Source of the DNA: Diploptera punctata
Lineage: Eukaryota; Arthropoda; Insecta; Blattodea; Blaberidae
NCBI GenBank assembly: GCA_030220185.1
Contig: JASPKZ010010209.1
Coordinates: 1 to 64,000 of the forward strand
DNA: 64,000 nt
Direction of reading: 5' to 3'
Shown piece after piece: positions 51,356 to 61,434 of this stretch (its first letter is position 1; each line of letters starts with the position of its first letter). The notes beneath the pieces were generated by a model. The model made no database searches. It saw only the letters and a list, made by a program, of their open reading frames with translations, and was not told the origin of the DNA. A program made the translations under genes and the position numbers.

Positions 51356-51985
51356 ACAACCCAAATCAGAGGGGGAGGTTCACGAAATAATTATCAACGT
51401 TTAGGATTCTAATATATTAAGCCAAGCTCCTCCTGTCTTAATATTCTGAAACAGTTCTGACCGTGATTTGGCAGGAGCCCCCCCCTCTGAGACTATAACA
51501 AATACGGCTACCCAGATTGTATATAATAGTGCTTACATGTCAACATTTGTAGCAATTGATTATACCACCAAAAAAAGAAACCACTGTTTGCACTTTCTTA
51601 AATGTATACGACATCAAAAATGAAGTAATATAACAGATTGAGGTGTTTCATTTTTTCTCCACTAGAGAGCATTCTTACAATATTGCGTTCCTTTGGCAAT
51701 AAATAGTATGATCTTGGTTGCAGTGAATAAACAAAAGAAGCACCGAACGAAGCCGGAGGCTACCTATCGTTTCGCAGTAGTTTTCAAACATCTCACCGTT
51801 TACTTGAAATATAAAAATATTTTTTAAATACCTGTAGTTAAATAATGATTTGTGAGTAAACAGCTTTATTTTATTCGTTAAATAGTCCTAACAAATTGCC
51901 ACTCTTGATTTCCAAATTCTCTAGATAAATTCACTCCTCACTTCGTGAGTCGTGAATTTATCGATAATTTGGAAATCACTCGTGG
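51356..51985 (-). repeat. Repeat H, copy 3
   Basis: Minus-strand homologue of 22288-23012, with the terminal hairpin intact at 51905-51985 (ttccaaattatcgataaatt, cacgactcacgaagtgag). No insertions at the sites hit in copy 2. Confidence 0.8.
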
Positions 51986-52299
51986 CAGTACTGATGATGA
52001 GGTTTTCAAACAACTGCTTGTTGGATTATTTTAATATATCGTAAATAGTTATATAATTATATGTTATTATTGTGTTTAAATCGTAAAATTTTACACATGA
52101 TAATACTCATTTCCGTCGATTTGTTCTTGTTTCATCTTACGCCTAATTTTTTTTAATTTGGGCCTCGTGCTTAAATCCATACATTTATTATGATGAGTTT
52201 TTCAACAACTGCTTGTTGGATTATTTTAATATACCGTAAATAGTTAGATAATTATATGTTATTATTATTGTTTAAATGTCTTTATATTTATAGACATGG

Positions 52300-52609
52300 G
52301 GCACGCAGTAGCGTAGCGGTTAAGGCACTGAGCTACAAGCCGGAGGATCGAGGGTTCAAGTCCCGTTGGGGTCAGGATTTTTAAACTGACCCAAACCCTC
52401 TGGCGGCACTATGGACCTGGGGTCGACTTCAGCCTCTAACGGGGACCAATGGATACCAGGACGCTTGTTCTGGGGGTAAAAGGCGGCCGTCAAGCAGGGC
52501 TGACCACCCAGGCTCACTTAAAGTGCCGATTGGATAGAAAAAGTGGGAGAATGAACATCCCATAACACAAAGGGCCTCCGGGTCTGTGGTGGGATCACTT
52601 TACTTTTGG
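52300..52609 (+). mobile_element. SINE3, full length with 15-bp TSD
   Basis: ggcacgcagtagcgtagcgg head, ggttcaagtcccg B box, 310 bp long, ending atcactttacttttgg. Direct repeats tatttatagacatgg at 52285-52299 and 52610-52624. It inserted into a satellite unit whose uninterrupted form is at 49071-49085. Confidence 0.94.
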
Positions 52610-53020
52610 TATTTATAGACATGGTAAAAAAAAATACAAATTGATAACCTAGCATTTCATAATAGAATATGTTCAACAAAGGTACCACCTATTCAAATAT
52701 CGTAAAAAAATTTACACGTGATAATACTCATTTCCGTCGATTTGTTCTCGTTTCTTCGTTTCATCTTACGCCTAATTTTTGAAGTGGATTTGGGCCGCCT
52801 GTGCTTAAATCCATACGTTTATTATAAGATGATTCAAGGTAGTACTACTATTAAGTTTAGTTCAAGTACTCTACCAAAGTATGTCTCTGAACGCTCATTT
52901 ACGACGGAGTTCGGCTGGCAGTTTTGTTATTAATTCGACGGTACATGGGAGAAGAACTGCTAATAGTAAACAGAATCAATTCTTGTGGGATTATTTTAAT
53001 ATATTATAAATAGTTAGGTA

Positions 53021-53023
<3 letters not shown>

Positions 53024-53063
<40 letters not shown>

Positions 53064-53071
53064 GTATTATT
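53024..53071. repeat. (ATT)n microsatellite
   Basis: About 15 units within a satellite unit, at the place where other units have ttattattattg; a local expansion. Confidence 0.9.
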
Positions 53072-53544
53072 TTGTTGTGTTTAAATGCCTTTATATTTAT
53101 ACAAATGCGTAAACACTTCAAAACTGATAACCTAGAATTTCATATTAGAATATTTTCAAAAAAAATGTACCAGCTATTGATATATCGTACAAATTTTTTA
53201 AACATGATGATACTCATTTCCGTCGGTGGTGTCTTTGAAACCCGAAGTCCCTACAGGTTCGAGTTTTTGAAGTGGGAATTTGGGCTTCCGCGCCTTAAAT
53301 CCATACATTTTATTATACCAGCTGCTTGTTGACACTATTTTAATATATCGTAAATAATCAGTTAATTATTGCGCATTCCTTGATAACCTGAATTCCCTAC
53401 AGGTTCAAATTTTTGAAGTGAGTATGAGGGGCGTCCTTAAATCCATAAATTTATACTTGAGATAAATTGTTCCCATGGAATAATTTGTGAATCGTACTTG
53501 AGAGGCGTCCTCAAATGCATAGCCTACATAGTATACTTTACACC

Positions 53545-53883
53545 TAGTTAATTTAGTTACCATTATTTACTCAAAGATGTTCATGAATGGTATGCTGTCA
53601 AACATACCAACCTAATGAGGACATCTAGTAGAACCACTAATTGATTACTAGGATGAAGGAGGTCGGTACAATTGTGCTTAGAGGCCTCTTTATTCAGGCC
53701 TAATATTCTTTTATGACGCTGAAAAACGTCAGACTCGGGACTCCATGGCCTTAAGATTTCTCTCCCGGAGGACTTGCAACCATGTATTTTCCATTCTACA
53801 AAATCCATCGACCCCGGCCGGAATTGAAACCCGCGAGATCAGAGACATGGAACCGAATCAGTTACTTGTTCACCGCGGCGGAC
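53545..53883 (-). mobile_element. SINE4
   Basis: Minus strand: head region tccgccgcggtgaacaag..gaccccggccgg in reverse, middle gacttgc..ggag, agactcgg and taggcctgaataaagaggcc. Diverged 3' part. Confidence 0.75.
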
Positions 53884-54040
53884 CAATACGGAGAAATGGT
53901 AGAATGCAATTGGTGACAGGAGAAAAACCTGCCAAGCTCCATTTCGTCCGCAACAAAACACACAAGGAGTGATCGAGACTCGATCTCAAGACCACAGCGC
54001 TGACAGGCGCGTGTTAACATGCTTGCGCCACGGAGTCGCC
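53884..54040 (-). mobile_element. SINE2 head portion
   Basis: Minus strand: ggcgactccgtggcgcaagc head, gagatcgagtctcg B box, then gcggacgaaatggagcttgg. It lies directly next to the SINE4. Confidence 0.78.
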
Positions 54041-54465
54041 AAAATTATGAAATATTAATAAACATTCACATTAATATTTTGCTCTTAAAGTGGAATAAAT
54101 ATATATTTATAACAAATCACGATTTGTGTCCAATGTGTTGAAATATTTGTTCCGAACCTCTTTACTACAGGCTACTTGTATTAAAAACATGAAGATAGTT
54201 TCCATGGTTACCACTGTATTATTATAGGTTAATGTGTTTATTGGAATGAGAATTACAAAGCCACCGGGATATGTGATAAATTTTCTGAGTTATGATTAGG
54301 TATAAAGGGTGAAGTTAGACTTATGATCTTACCTTTTGTTTTGTTTCACACACAAACAGTTGAATAGCATAATGAAAAGTTAGACTTCTGACTGTCTTTT
54401 GTTTTGGTTTCACAAACAAACAGTTGAATAGTATATACTCTCCCTGCTATCTTATCTTTTATTAC
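54041..54465. repeat. Unassigned; contains a 67-bp tandem duplication
   Basis: ttttgttttg..ttcacacacaaacagttg recurs about 68 bp later as ttcacaaacaaacagttgaa (54308-54440). No gene. Confidence 0.65.
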
Positions 54466-54720
54466 ACGCTTTATATTAGCTGGAACCTGTATCTATCTAT
54501 CTATATAACTGATATTTTTCAACGCGTTTTTCACCCACTTTAAAATAAGTGGATCGACATGAAATTTTGGATGACTTGTAAAGAACCCGTGACAATTAAC
54601 AATAATTTAATATTCATTTTCTAAAAATCCTGGTCAGAATCATCAGAAAATAAAAAAAGTGGGTCTTTGTATTTTTACATAAAAATGCCAGCCCTAGTTA
54701 TGATACACGTATCTATGTTT
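54466..54720 (-). repeat. Composite tail repeat, third copy (no fold-back)
   Basis: Reverse complement of 4790-5063: acacgctttatattagctgg, ttttcacccactttaaaata, gtcagaatcatcagaaaat. The tRNA-Tyr-like module and fold-back are absent. Confidence 0.72.
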
Positions 54721-54900
54721 ACACATGTCAGCCCTTTTAATTCACAGTGTTGTATGGAAACGGAAATAGCAACTTCAGATTCCGCGTTCTTTTACCGAAG
54801 TCCGGAGGAATGAACCTATTGAGGTTGTTCTAATGAAAATATTTAAAACCTATGTTTTACAGATCTTCACCGATCCCGTGTAAAGGAAACACCTAAAATC

Positions 54901-54932
<32 letters not shown>

Positions 54933-55216
54933 TATAATACTAAGAATTTTATTGGAAATATTCCACAATACGGCGATTCTGCGTCAAACCCACAGTCAAA
55001 CCAACTATTGACATATCGTACAAATTTCTACACATGATAATACATATTTCCGATGATCGTTTCTTGTCAGTCACAGACGGGGGTATAAGTTAATTTTCAA
55101 GTGGATTTGAGGGTGGATCATTAAATCCATAAAATTTATTATACTTGGTTTTTCAACAGCTGCTTGTTGGATTATTTTAATATATCGTAAATATTCAGTT
55201 AATGGTCTGGTATTAG
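54721..55216. other. (AAT)n at 54901-54935 and a satellite unit at 55010-55205
   Basis: The satellite unit is recognised by cagctgcttgttggattatt and tacacatgataatac. The rest is unassigned. Confidence 0.6.
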
Positions 55217-55490
55217 TCATCCGCTGTGGTCTCGAGGTAAGCGTACTACCTTGTCACGCAGCGGACCAGGGTTCGATTCCCGGTCGTGACAGGCACCTGG
55301 GTGAGTTTTTTCGGGTTTTTTCATCACCCGTAAGACAAATGTAAGGAAGCTTCGAGCCCAACTTTCCCAAAATAATTGGCCATTCAAAATCATCGGCCAT
55401 CATAGTTCATCCTTATCATTATCATCATAATCATCTTTCATGCGGTGTGGAAAGTAACGGGAAGACTAACATTCAGGAGTAAAGCCCATG
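55217..55490 (+). mobile_element. SINE1b
   Basis: ccgctgtggtctcgaggtaa, gttcgattcccggtc, shared body, 1b tail gcggtgtggaaagtaacggg. Diverged end. Confidence 0.82.
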
Positions 55491-55544
55491 TAGGACTACG
55501 CAAAAGTACTTAGAGGCGTTTCCATGGGAGCCCAAATTTCTGTC

Positions 55545-56610
55545 ATTATTGTGCTATTAGCTGTGTTTTATCAGCTGTCCAAGTTGTTCCAGTTTTTTCT
55601 TCGGTTTGTCCTCTTGGTTCAACTTGTCACTTATTCACCTTAATTCTAAATAGATCTCTGTTTGGGATATCTTCTTTAGTAATTCCTGCCAATTTTAAGT
55701 CATTTTTGACTTCATCAATCCACTTAATAGTATCCACTGGAGCTTTACTTCTGGGTTCGTAGAATTCCATTATCTGTTTTGTAAGCCTATATTGAGTTCA
55801 TTAAAATTTAACCCGTCGTTTTCTAATATCCACTATGAATGTCTGGAGATATTTTTATTTTCTTTTTACTTATGAGTCTAAATGCTTCACCTATGGACTT
55901 GTGGACCTACAACTTTTCTTATAATTTGGCATCTTTTTTCACTATATTTTCGATATATTTTTTTTCTGTTCAAAATTAATGTTTAATGCTCCATAGGAGG
56001 CACTCTCTGGTTGAATTACCGTGTTATAGTGTCGTATTTTTGGATGTAAAGATATGCATTTTTTTATTAGAAGTGTTGTGCGTAAGCCGAAATGCTGTTT
56101 CCATTTTTTTGGGAACCTCGTTTAATTGTCCATATTTGGTTTCCAGGTATTTTGGTGCTTGTTTATTGCCCATGAAATATATTCCGTTTTTTCAAAAGAA
56201 ATCTGCAGACCAACGGTTCTCGGCTATGTCATGAAATTAATTCAATCTGTTTTGTGCTGTTACAACGTCACGGGTTAAGATTGCTAGATCATCAGCAGAT
56301 GCTAGAGCAATCAATCTGCAATTTACCTCTTCCTAATATGATTGGGTGATTACATTGAAAAATTGTTTTCTGTTTACGCCATTCTTGTATTAGTTTATAA
56401 AGAACACAATTGAAGAGTAGTGGAGGACAGTCCGTTGCCGTGTCTGACTTCTGTCTTAATTGCAAAGGATTAAGAAATTTCCCCCATGGAATTTAACTTT
56501 AGGCCTTGTGTATGTTAGTGTATGTCTAATAAGTGCAAGAGTTTTACGGTCTAAACCCTTGTTCTTTCAAGAGTTCAAATAGTGATTCTCGGTAAACCCC
56601 GAATCGTAAG
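55545..56610 (-). pseudogene. RTE-P: RT palm and C-terminal region, decayed
   Basis: Minus strand contains LSPLLFNCVLYKLIQEWR-type motif (decayed G-Q-G-D part), then ASADDLAILTRDVVTAQN where the catalytic FADD/YADD has become SADD. It continues with LQISFEKTEY-like, then NTVIQPESAYGALN and a far end with NLVEPRGQTEEKTGTTW-like residues. Many stops. One of few copies that keep the RT active-site region. Confidence 0.72.
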
Positions 56611-56617
56611 CTTTTAT

Positions 56618-56662
56618 TATTATTATTATTATATTATTATTATTATTATTATATTATTATCC
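56618..56662. repeat. Interrupted (ATT)n microsatellite
   Basis: ATT units with two ATATT interruptions. Confidence 0.85.
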
Positions 56663-56764
56663 GGTATTCTTCGCTTTAGGTTTTTTAGCAAGTGTATAGT
56701 TTATGTAGCATGAGGAGCTGGCCCAAAAGGAATCATGGCATGTTGAATATGTTGATGAGTGCTT

Positions 56765-57245
56765 TGGAATGAAAATATAATATACAGAACGAAGAAAACT
56801 ATATTTCAAGTTCTGTTACAAAGCATTTTATTATATGGGTCCGAAACCTGGACAGTAAGTAGAAAACAAGCCAACAAGCTGTCAGCACTAGAAATGGTTA
56901 TTTTGGAGGCGATTGACAAGAATTTCAAGAAGGAATAAGGTCAGGAACAGCACAGTAAGGGAAATTATGTAAGTTGAAAAAATAATAGAAAAAAATAGAA
57001 GAAAGAAGTTTGAAATGGCATGGACACCTCATAAGAATAGAATAAGATAGAATACCAATGAAGATCCTTGATTGAAAAGCTAATGGAAGAAGTGGAAGAG
57101 GCAGACCTAAGAACGTTGGATAGATGGAGTGAGGAGAAGTATGGAATCTAGTGATTAGAGGGAAGAAGATGGTTTAGACAGGAACCTCTGACGACTAATC
57201 GCTTTGGGTTGAAGGAGAAACACTGTATCGTGGAATACTGATAAA
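56765..57245 (+). pseudogene. RTE-M 3' fragment
   Basis: Frames read IYRTKKTIFQVLLQSILLYG-like, ETWTVSRKQANKLSALEM, RISRRNKVRNSTVREIM-like, then AEGETLYRGIL-type end matching 7948-8285. Heavily frameshifted. Confidence 0.75.
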
Positions 57246-57267
57246 AAAAAAAGTATTTAACAGCCGC

Positions 57268-57625
57268 TATAAAACCGTCAATTACATGGCCGCTTGGACA
57301 TAAGCTCTCCATACATCCCTATCCTCAGCTAATGTTTTCCAAACATCCCCTGTATAATTCACCTCCTTCAAACAATGGTAGTGTTATTCTCTCACCTCGT
57401 TCTTGCTCTTCCTATTGCACACTTCCCTTCTTGATTTCCATTTAGAAATTCGATGTTTTTTTTTATCCATATTCGATCCACATGTCCTGCCCATCGCAGT
57501 CTACGAGATTAACTATTTTTATAATATCTGATTTCCCTAAAGAATTATGTAATTCATTGCTATATGTGTTGTTTTCTCCATTCACCTATCTGTTATTCTA
57601 CCTTTTGTCCAAAAAATTACCACCG
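57268..57625 (-). pseudogene. RTE-A copy, old
   Basis: Minus strand from MNR..GEW region to AMNLRV region: ccatcgcagtctacgagatt, caaacatcccctgtataat, acataagctctccatacatc. Many indels. Confidence 0.8.
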
Positions 57626-57666
57626 TCGTAAATTTTCTCACTATAGCCTACTACTACTACTAACAC

Positions 57667-57707
<41 letters not shown>

Positions 57708-57724
57708 TTAATAATAATAATAAT
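57667..57724. repeat. (AAT)n microsatellite
   Basis: About 19 units with one variant, next to the RTE-E 3' end. Confidence 0.92.
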
Positions 57725-57734
57725 ACATTTTATT

Positions 57735-58187
57735 ATTCATTGAGAATTTTCCTCATCAATGAGGTTTTTCTCCAACCAATCTTCATAATTAACACGAGTT
57801 TAAAAAATTACATAAATGACTACGGACTTACAGACTATCAATTTGCAACAAACATTCACAAATTTCCCTTAATTAAAGTTCTCCGTCGTTCTCTGTCCTC
57901 TGTGTCTTCATCCGTTACACCAAATTTCCTCATTGAATTCTAAATGTTATTCTTCCAGGTTGTTCTTGGTCTTCCTTTTCTGCTCTCTCTTTCAATGCCC
58001 ATGTATTAACGGCCTTTGGTAATCTTCCATCTTGCATTCTTCTTACGTGCCAATACCACATTAGCCTTCTGTGTTCAATCCCATCCATTATACTTCTTTC
58101 TGCATTCATCCATTTTCTAATTTCTGTATTTCTAATTATTTCCAATAGAGATTTTCTGGCAGCTCTTCTCCAAATATCCATAATAAT
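57735..58187 (-). pseudogene. RTE-E 3' fragment
   Basis: Minus strand: MDIWRRAARKSLLEIIRNTE, WMNAERSIMDGIEHRRLMWY, RRMQDGRLPKAVNTW. The 3' untranslated part is nearly identical to that at 37890. An 83-codon frame (57930-58181) is open. Confidence 0.87.
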
Positions 58188-58204
58188 AATCTTCTTGTAT
58201 CTTG

Positions 58205-58588
58205 TAAGTCCATATTTCCCTTAACAGAGATTTAGGCGCTCTCCCCCTACAGGGAAGAATATGAACCATACTAATTTAGTTACACTTGTTTTCGTATAGA
58301 TGTCATTTGAGTGGTCCATGGTCAGCGTTCCGCCTCATACTGGCATCTAGGAAACCAAGGTAGTACTAGGACGGGAAAATTCGGTAAATTTTGCTTAGAG
58401 GCCTTTTCATTCAGGCTTAAGGATCTTTTACGAGCCTGAAAATTTTCAGACTCGGGACCCACAGCTTAAAGTCCCTCCTGGAGGACTTGCTCCTTGGATT
58501 TTTCCATCCTAAAAAATCCATCGACCCCGGCCGGGTATGAACCTGCTACCCTCGGGATCAGATAACCACTAGTACACCGTGGCCGATC
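58205..58588 (-). mobile_element. SINE4, near full length
   Basis: Minus strand has the full order: gccacggtgtactagtggtt head, gcaagtcctccaggagggac, agattttcaggctcgtaaaa-like, gggggagagcgcctaa end. Flanks carry cataataataat on the left (58180-58192) and right (58588-58600), a possible TSD blurred by the AAT repeat. Confidence 0.87.

Positions 58589-58622
<34 letters not shown>
58589..58622. repeat. (AAT)n microsatellite
   Basis: About 11 units. Confidence 0.9.
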
Positions 58623-58624
<2 letters not shown>

Positions 58625-59154
58625 GAATGCCATAAGTCATCGATGACGTGTAGCATTCGACACCGCGTCTATAAATAAAAATGAAAAATGCATTAAAAAC
58701 CAATATATTTGCTAATCAAATTGGGCTGTCTTTTAAATGGATTATTTTCTAAGCAATACTCGTCTGGATTCTTAATGTTTCAATTAAATTTGAATTTCAT
58801 CACATTTTCGCTTGTAAGTCGCATTTCTTATAATTAATGTTGTTTCTTTCCTGTAATTTAAACGCTAATTTTTGCTCTTTGAGCGTCAGAAACAACAGAA
58901 CATCGTAGAGTACAAGACTCTTAACTAACTTTTGTTTCTGGTTAGAAGAAAGAATTAGAGTCGTATTTCTTTTGTCTGTTTTCGTCTTTACTCACTTTTT
59001 TCTAATGTAATTCCGCTAGGTTTTCGCTGCTTCTTGGATAATTTCATTTGCTTGAATTGTTTTAAATGTTCCTTTTATTTTTTGTTCATTAAAACTGCAT
59101 GGTCATTACAACTACAGCGTGTTCTACAACTTGCATCACTCTCTAATTTCTCTT
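58623..59154. other. No gene seen
   Basis: Unassigned AT-rich sequence leading into the pyrimidine tract. Confidence 0.45.
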
Positions 59155-59903
59155 AACTGTCTCTCTCTCTCTAACTCTTTCTTTCTTTCTTTTTATATCT
59201 TCTGTTCTTTTATTCGGCACTTTCTCCCTCTCTCTCTATTTCTTTTTTATTTTTCTCCCCCCCCCCGTTTCCTTTCTCTCGTTTTCTGTCTCAACCCCCA
59301 CCTCTCTGTCATCGCCTCCCACTCCTCTTTTCTCACCCATTCCCCTTTCATTTCTATCTCTTTTTTCATTTCCTCCCTCCTTCTAGCTCTCTTTTCTCAA
59401 CTTCTCTCTCGCAGTTCCCTCCCTCTCTATTCTCTTCCCTTCCGTTTTATTTTCTCCATTCCCTCTCTCCTTCTGCGTCTCTTTCCTAGCCTCTCTCTCT
59501 ATCTTTGCTTTCTTTCATTCCTCTCCTCTCTCTCTTTCTCGCCCTCCCTACATTTCCTTTCTCTCTTGCATTCTCTTTTTCTCCCCCTCTTTCTCTCTTT
59601 TTTTCTCATTTCCTCAATTTTTATCTTTCTCTCCCTCTTTCTTTCCCCTCCTCACCATCTCTCACCAGTCTCTCCCTCGCTCTTTACTACGTTTCTTTTC
59701 CCTTCCTTACTCTTTCATTATCTTTTTCTGTTCCTATCTCTCCTCTCCCCAGCCCCATTTTAATCGTATTTTTCATCTCCTCCCTTTCTCTCTCTCTCTC
59801 TCTCGTTCTGTTTTCTCTTTATTTCTTTCTTTCTTTCTCTGTCTGTCTTTATATTTTACTCTCCCCTCCCCAGCCCTATTTTAGTCGTATTTCTCATCTC
59901 CTC

Positions 59904-59938
<35 letters not shown>

Positions 59939-60110
59939 CTGTTTTATCTATATTTATTTATTTATTTATCTATATGTCTTTAAATTTTATTTCTTTCTCT
60001 GTATGTCTTTATATTTTTTCTCTGTTTTGTTCATCTTTTCAATTTATGTCTTTCTTTCTCTTGGGCCTTTTTTCTCATTTTCATCTTGCTCTCATTCTTC
60101 ATTTCCCTCT
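59155..60110. repeat. Pyrimidine-rich tract, about 950 bp
   Basis: The plus strand is strongly C/T-biased throughout, with CT and CTTT runs. A 121-bp block (agcccyattttartcgtatt ..) is duplicated at 59751 and 59872. The long Ser/Leu/Phe-rich frames here are low-complexity artefacts. Confidence 0.9.
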
Positions 60111-60384
60111 GTGTACACGTGACACGTGTTATTTATGAAGCAAGGGGCATTACTCGCAGAGCTGGGCCTGTGCTCTATTGATCTCGGGAGCGGTTGTAGT
60201 TTACAACACGTGTTCCTGATGTTATGTGCACGCATAGTGTCACCAACAGATAGCTCCTTATTCTTTCTTTGTCAGCGACACAACTAATTCTTGTTGAAGA
60301 GGTCAGGGCATTAAGGGTACATGCATTATGTATTATCTTTATTAAAGCATCCACCGCGCGACACGCTACACTGTGCGTTGCGAA
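60111..60384. other. No gene seen
   Basis: Short unassigned interval. Confidence 0.45.
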
Positions 60385-60608
60385 TGGAGGCAAAATGCGC
60401 GGTTCACAAGATATCAGCCTGCAGCCACTAATTATTGTATCTACTTAAATTCTTACCCACGACGTGTTAAATTAGAAACAGAAGGGAAAAGTATAGAACA
60501 GGTCATGAAATTCAAATATTTAGGAATAGAAATTAATAGCAGCAACAGAATAACAGATGAAATCCTCCATCAAGCAAATAATGCAAACAAAATATCGGGA
60601 TGTTTAAA

Positions 60609-60844
60609 TTAATATTGGGAAGTAAACATTATGAGTTTATATCAGTAATAGTGAGTGGAGAACATATTTTATCGACTCACCTCATATGATTCAAAATTCT
60701 TGATACCAACGGTTTCAGACAATATCATGTCCTTCTTCAGTCATGGCTGAAGAGGGACATGATATTGTCTGAAACCGTCAGTACCAAAGAAATTTGAAAT
60801 CATATGAGGTGAGTCGATAAAAACATGTTCTCCACTCACTATTA
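60609..60844. mobile_element. PLE-like mini-palindrome with 20-bp TSD
   Basis: 236-bp insert bounded by identical 20-bp repeats at 60589-60608 and 60845-60864 of the interrupted RTE-L coding sequence. From about 60647 to 60844 it is a near-perfect inverted repeat (arms about 95 bp) whose centre holds mirrored CTGAAGA..GAAAC motifs. No coding sequence. Confidence 0.9.
60747..60774 (+). ncRNA. Hammerhead-like motif (mirrored at 60713-60740)
   Basis: CTGAAGA, one G, stem GGACA/TGTCT (one G-T pair) with 6-nt loop, then GAAA. The same arrangement lies on the minus strand of the left arm. Confidence 0.45.
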
Positions 60845-61240
60845 AAAATATCGGGATGTTTAAACAATACTGTTTGGAAAAATAAACATTTAAGAATAGA
60901 TACAAAAGTGAGAATTTACAAATCTGTCATAAGACCAGTTCTAACATATGGTTGTGAATGCCGAACAGAAACTCAAAAAACAAAACAAATCAATGAAACA
61001 ACCGAAATGAAAGTTTTAAGGAAAATCGCTGAGAGAGAAAATTCGCAGCTCTGTTATTAGAGAAGAATGTGAAATTGAACCTATAAACCTCTGGATAAAT
61101 GATAGAAGACTAAACTGGAACGATCACATAGATAGAATGGAGAACAGTAGAAAGTACGTGACTGGACACCTCAGCAGAAAAGGCCTTTAGGAAGACCACA
61201 ACTACGATGGAAGGACGTCACCATACCCCGGACCTGTAGT

Positions 61241-61434
61241 GAATGAACACACAACAAGCTGCCAGCTTCCATGTGTAGGGGAAGAAGAACTTAAATTCTT
61301 CACTGTGCTGGGAGGCATTTCTGCTAAAACTACATGGATTTTTTTTCCCAAAACAGGATCTGTACCGGCGTGAGTTCCGTAGGCTTGGATTCTTTAAACC
61401 GCTCGGTTACAGTTGTTCATGCCATGTCATTTAC
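61241..61434. other. No gene seen
   Basis: Unassigned interval between RTE-L and RTE-A. Confidence 0.4.

Larger units (their letters stand above)
48890..53470. repeat. Satellite-like tandem array with embedded elements
   Basis: A unit of about 200-330 bp (ctgcttgttggattatttta, ..cgtaaatagttaga, tttacacatgataatactca, ttgggcc.., ttaaatccatacatttatta) appears at about 49000, 50030, 50240, 52000, 52205, 52960 and 53320. Another copy is at 55010. Some units lack an internal stretch of about 115 bp. The array is broken up by LINE-G fragments, repeat H and SINE3. Confidence 0.8.
60385..61240 (+). pseudogene. RTE-L retrotransposon 3' half, split by a PLE mini-palindrome
   Basis: The left part reads RRVKLETEGKSIEQVMKFKY and NRITDEILHQANNANKISG (to 60608). 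The right part resumes at ISGCLNNTVWKNKHLRIDTK, IRPVLTYGCECRTETQKTK, TEMKVLRKI, then the NLWINDRRLNWNDHIDRMEN and RPLGRPQLRWKDV regions. Typical RTE C-terminus. The insertion at 60609-60844 carries a 20-bp TSD. Confidence 0.82.

Noticed and set aside
59119..60122. Two overlapping frames of more than 200 codons rich in Ser, Leu and Phe, looking like membrane proteins
   Set aside because: The whole region is a low-complexity pyrimidine tract, and the frames exist because CT-rich codons avoid stops.
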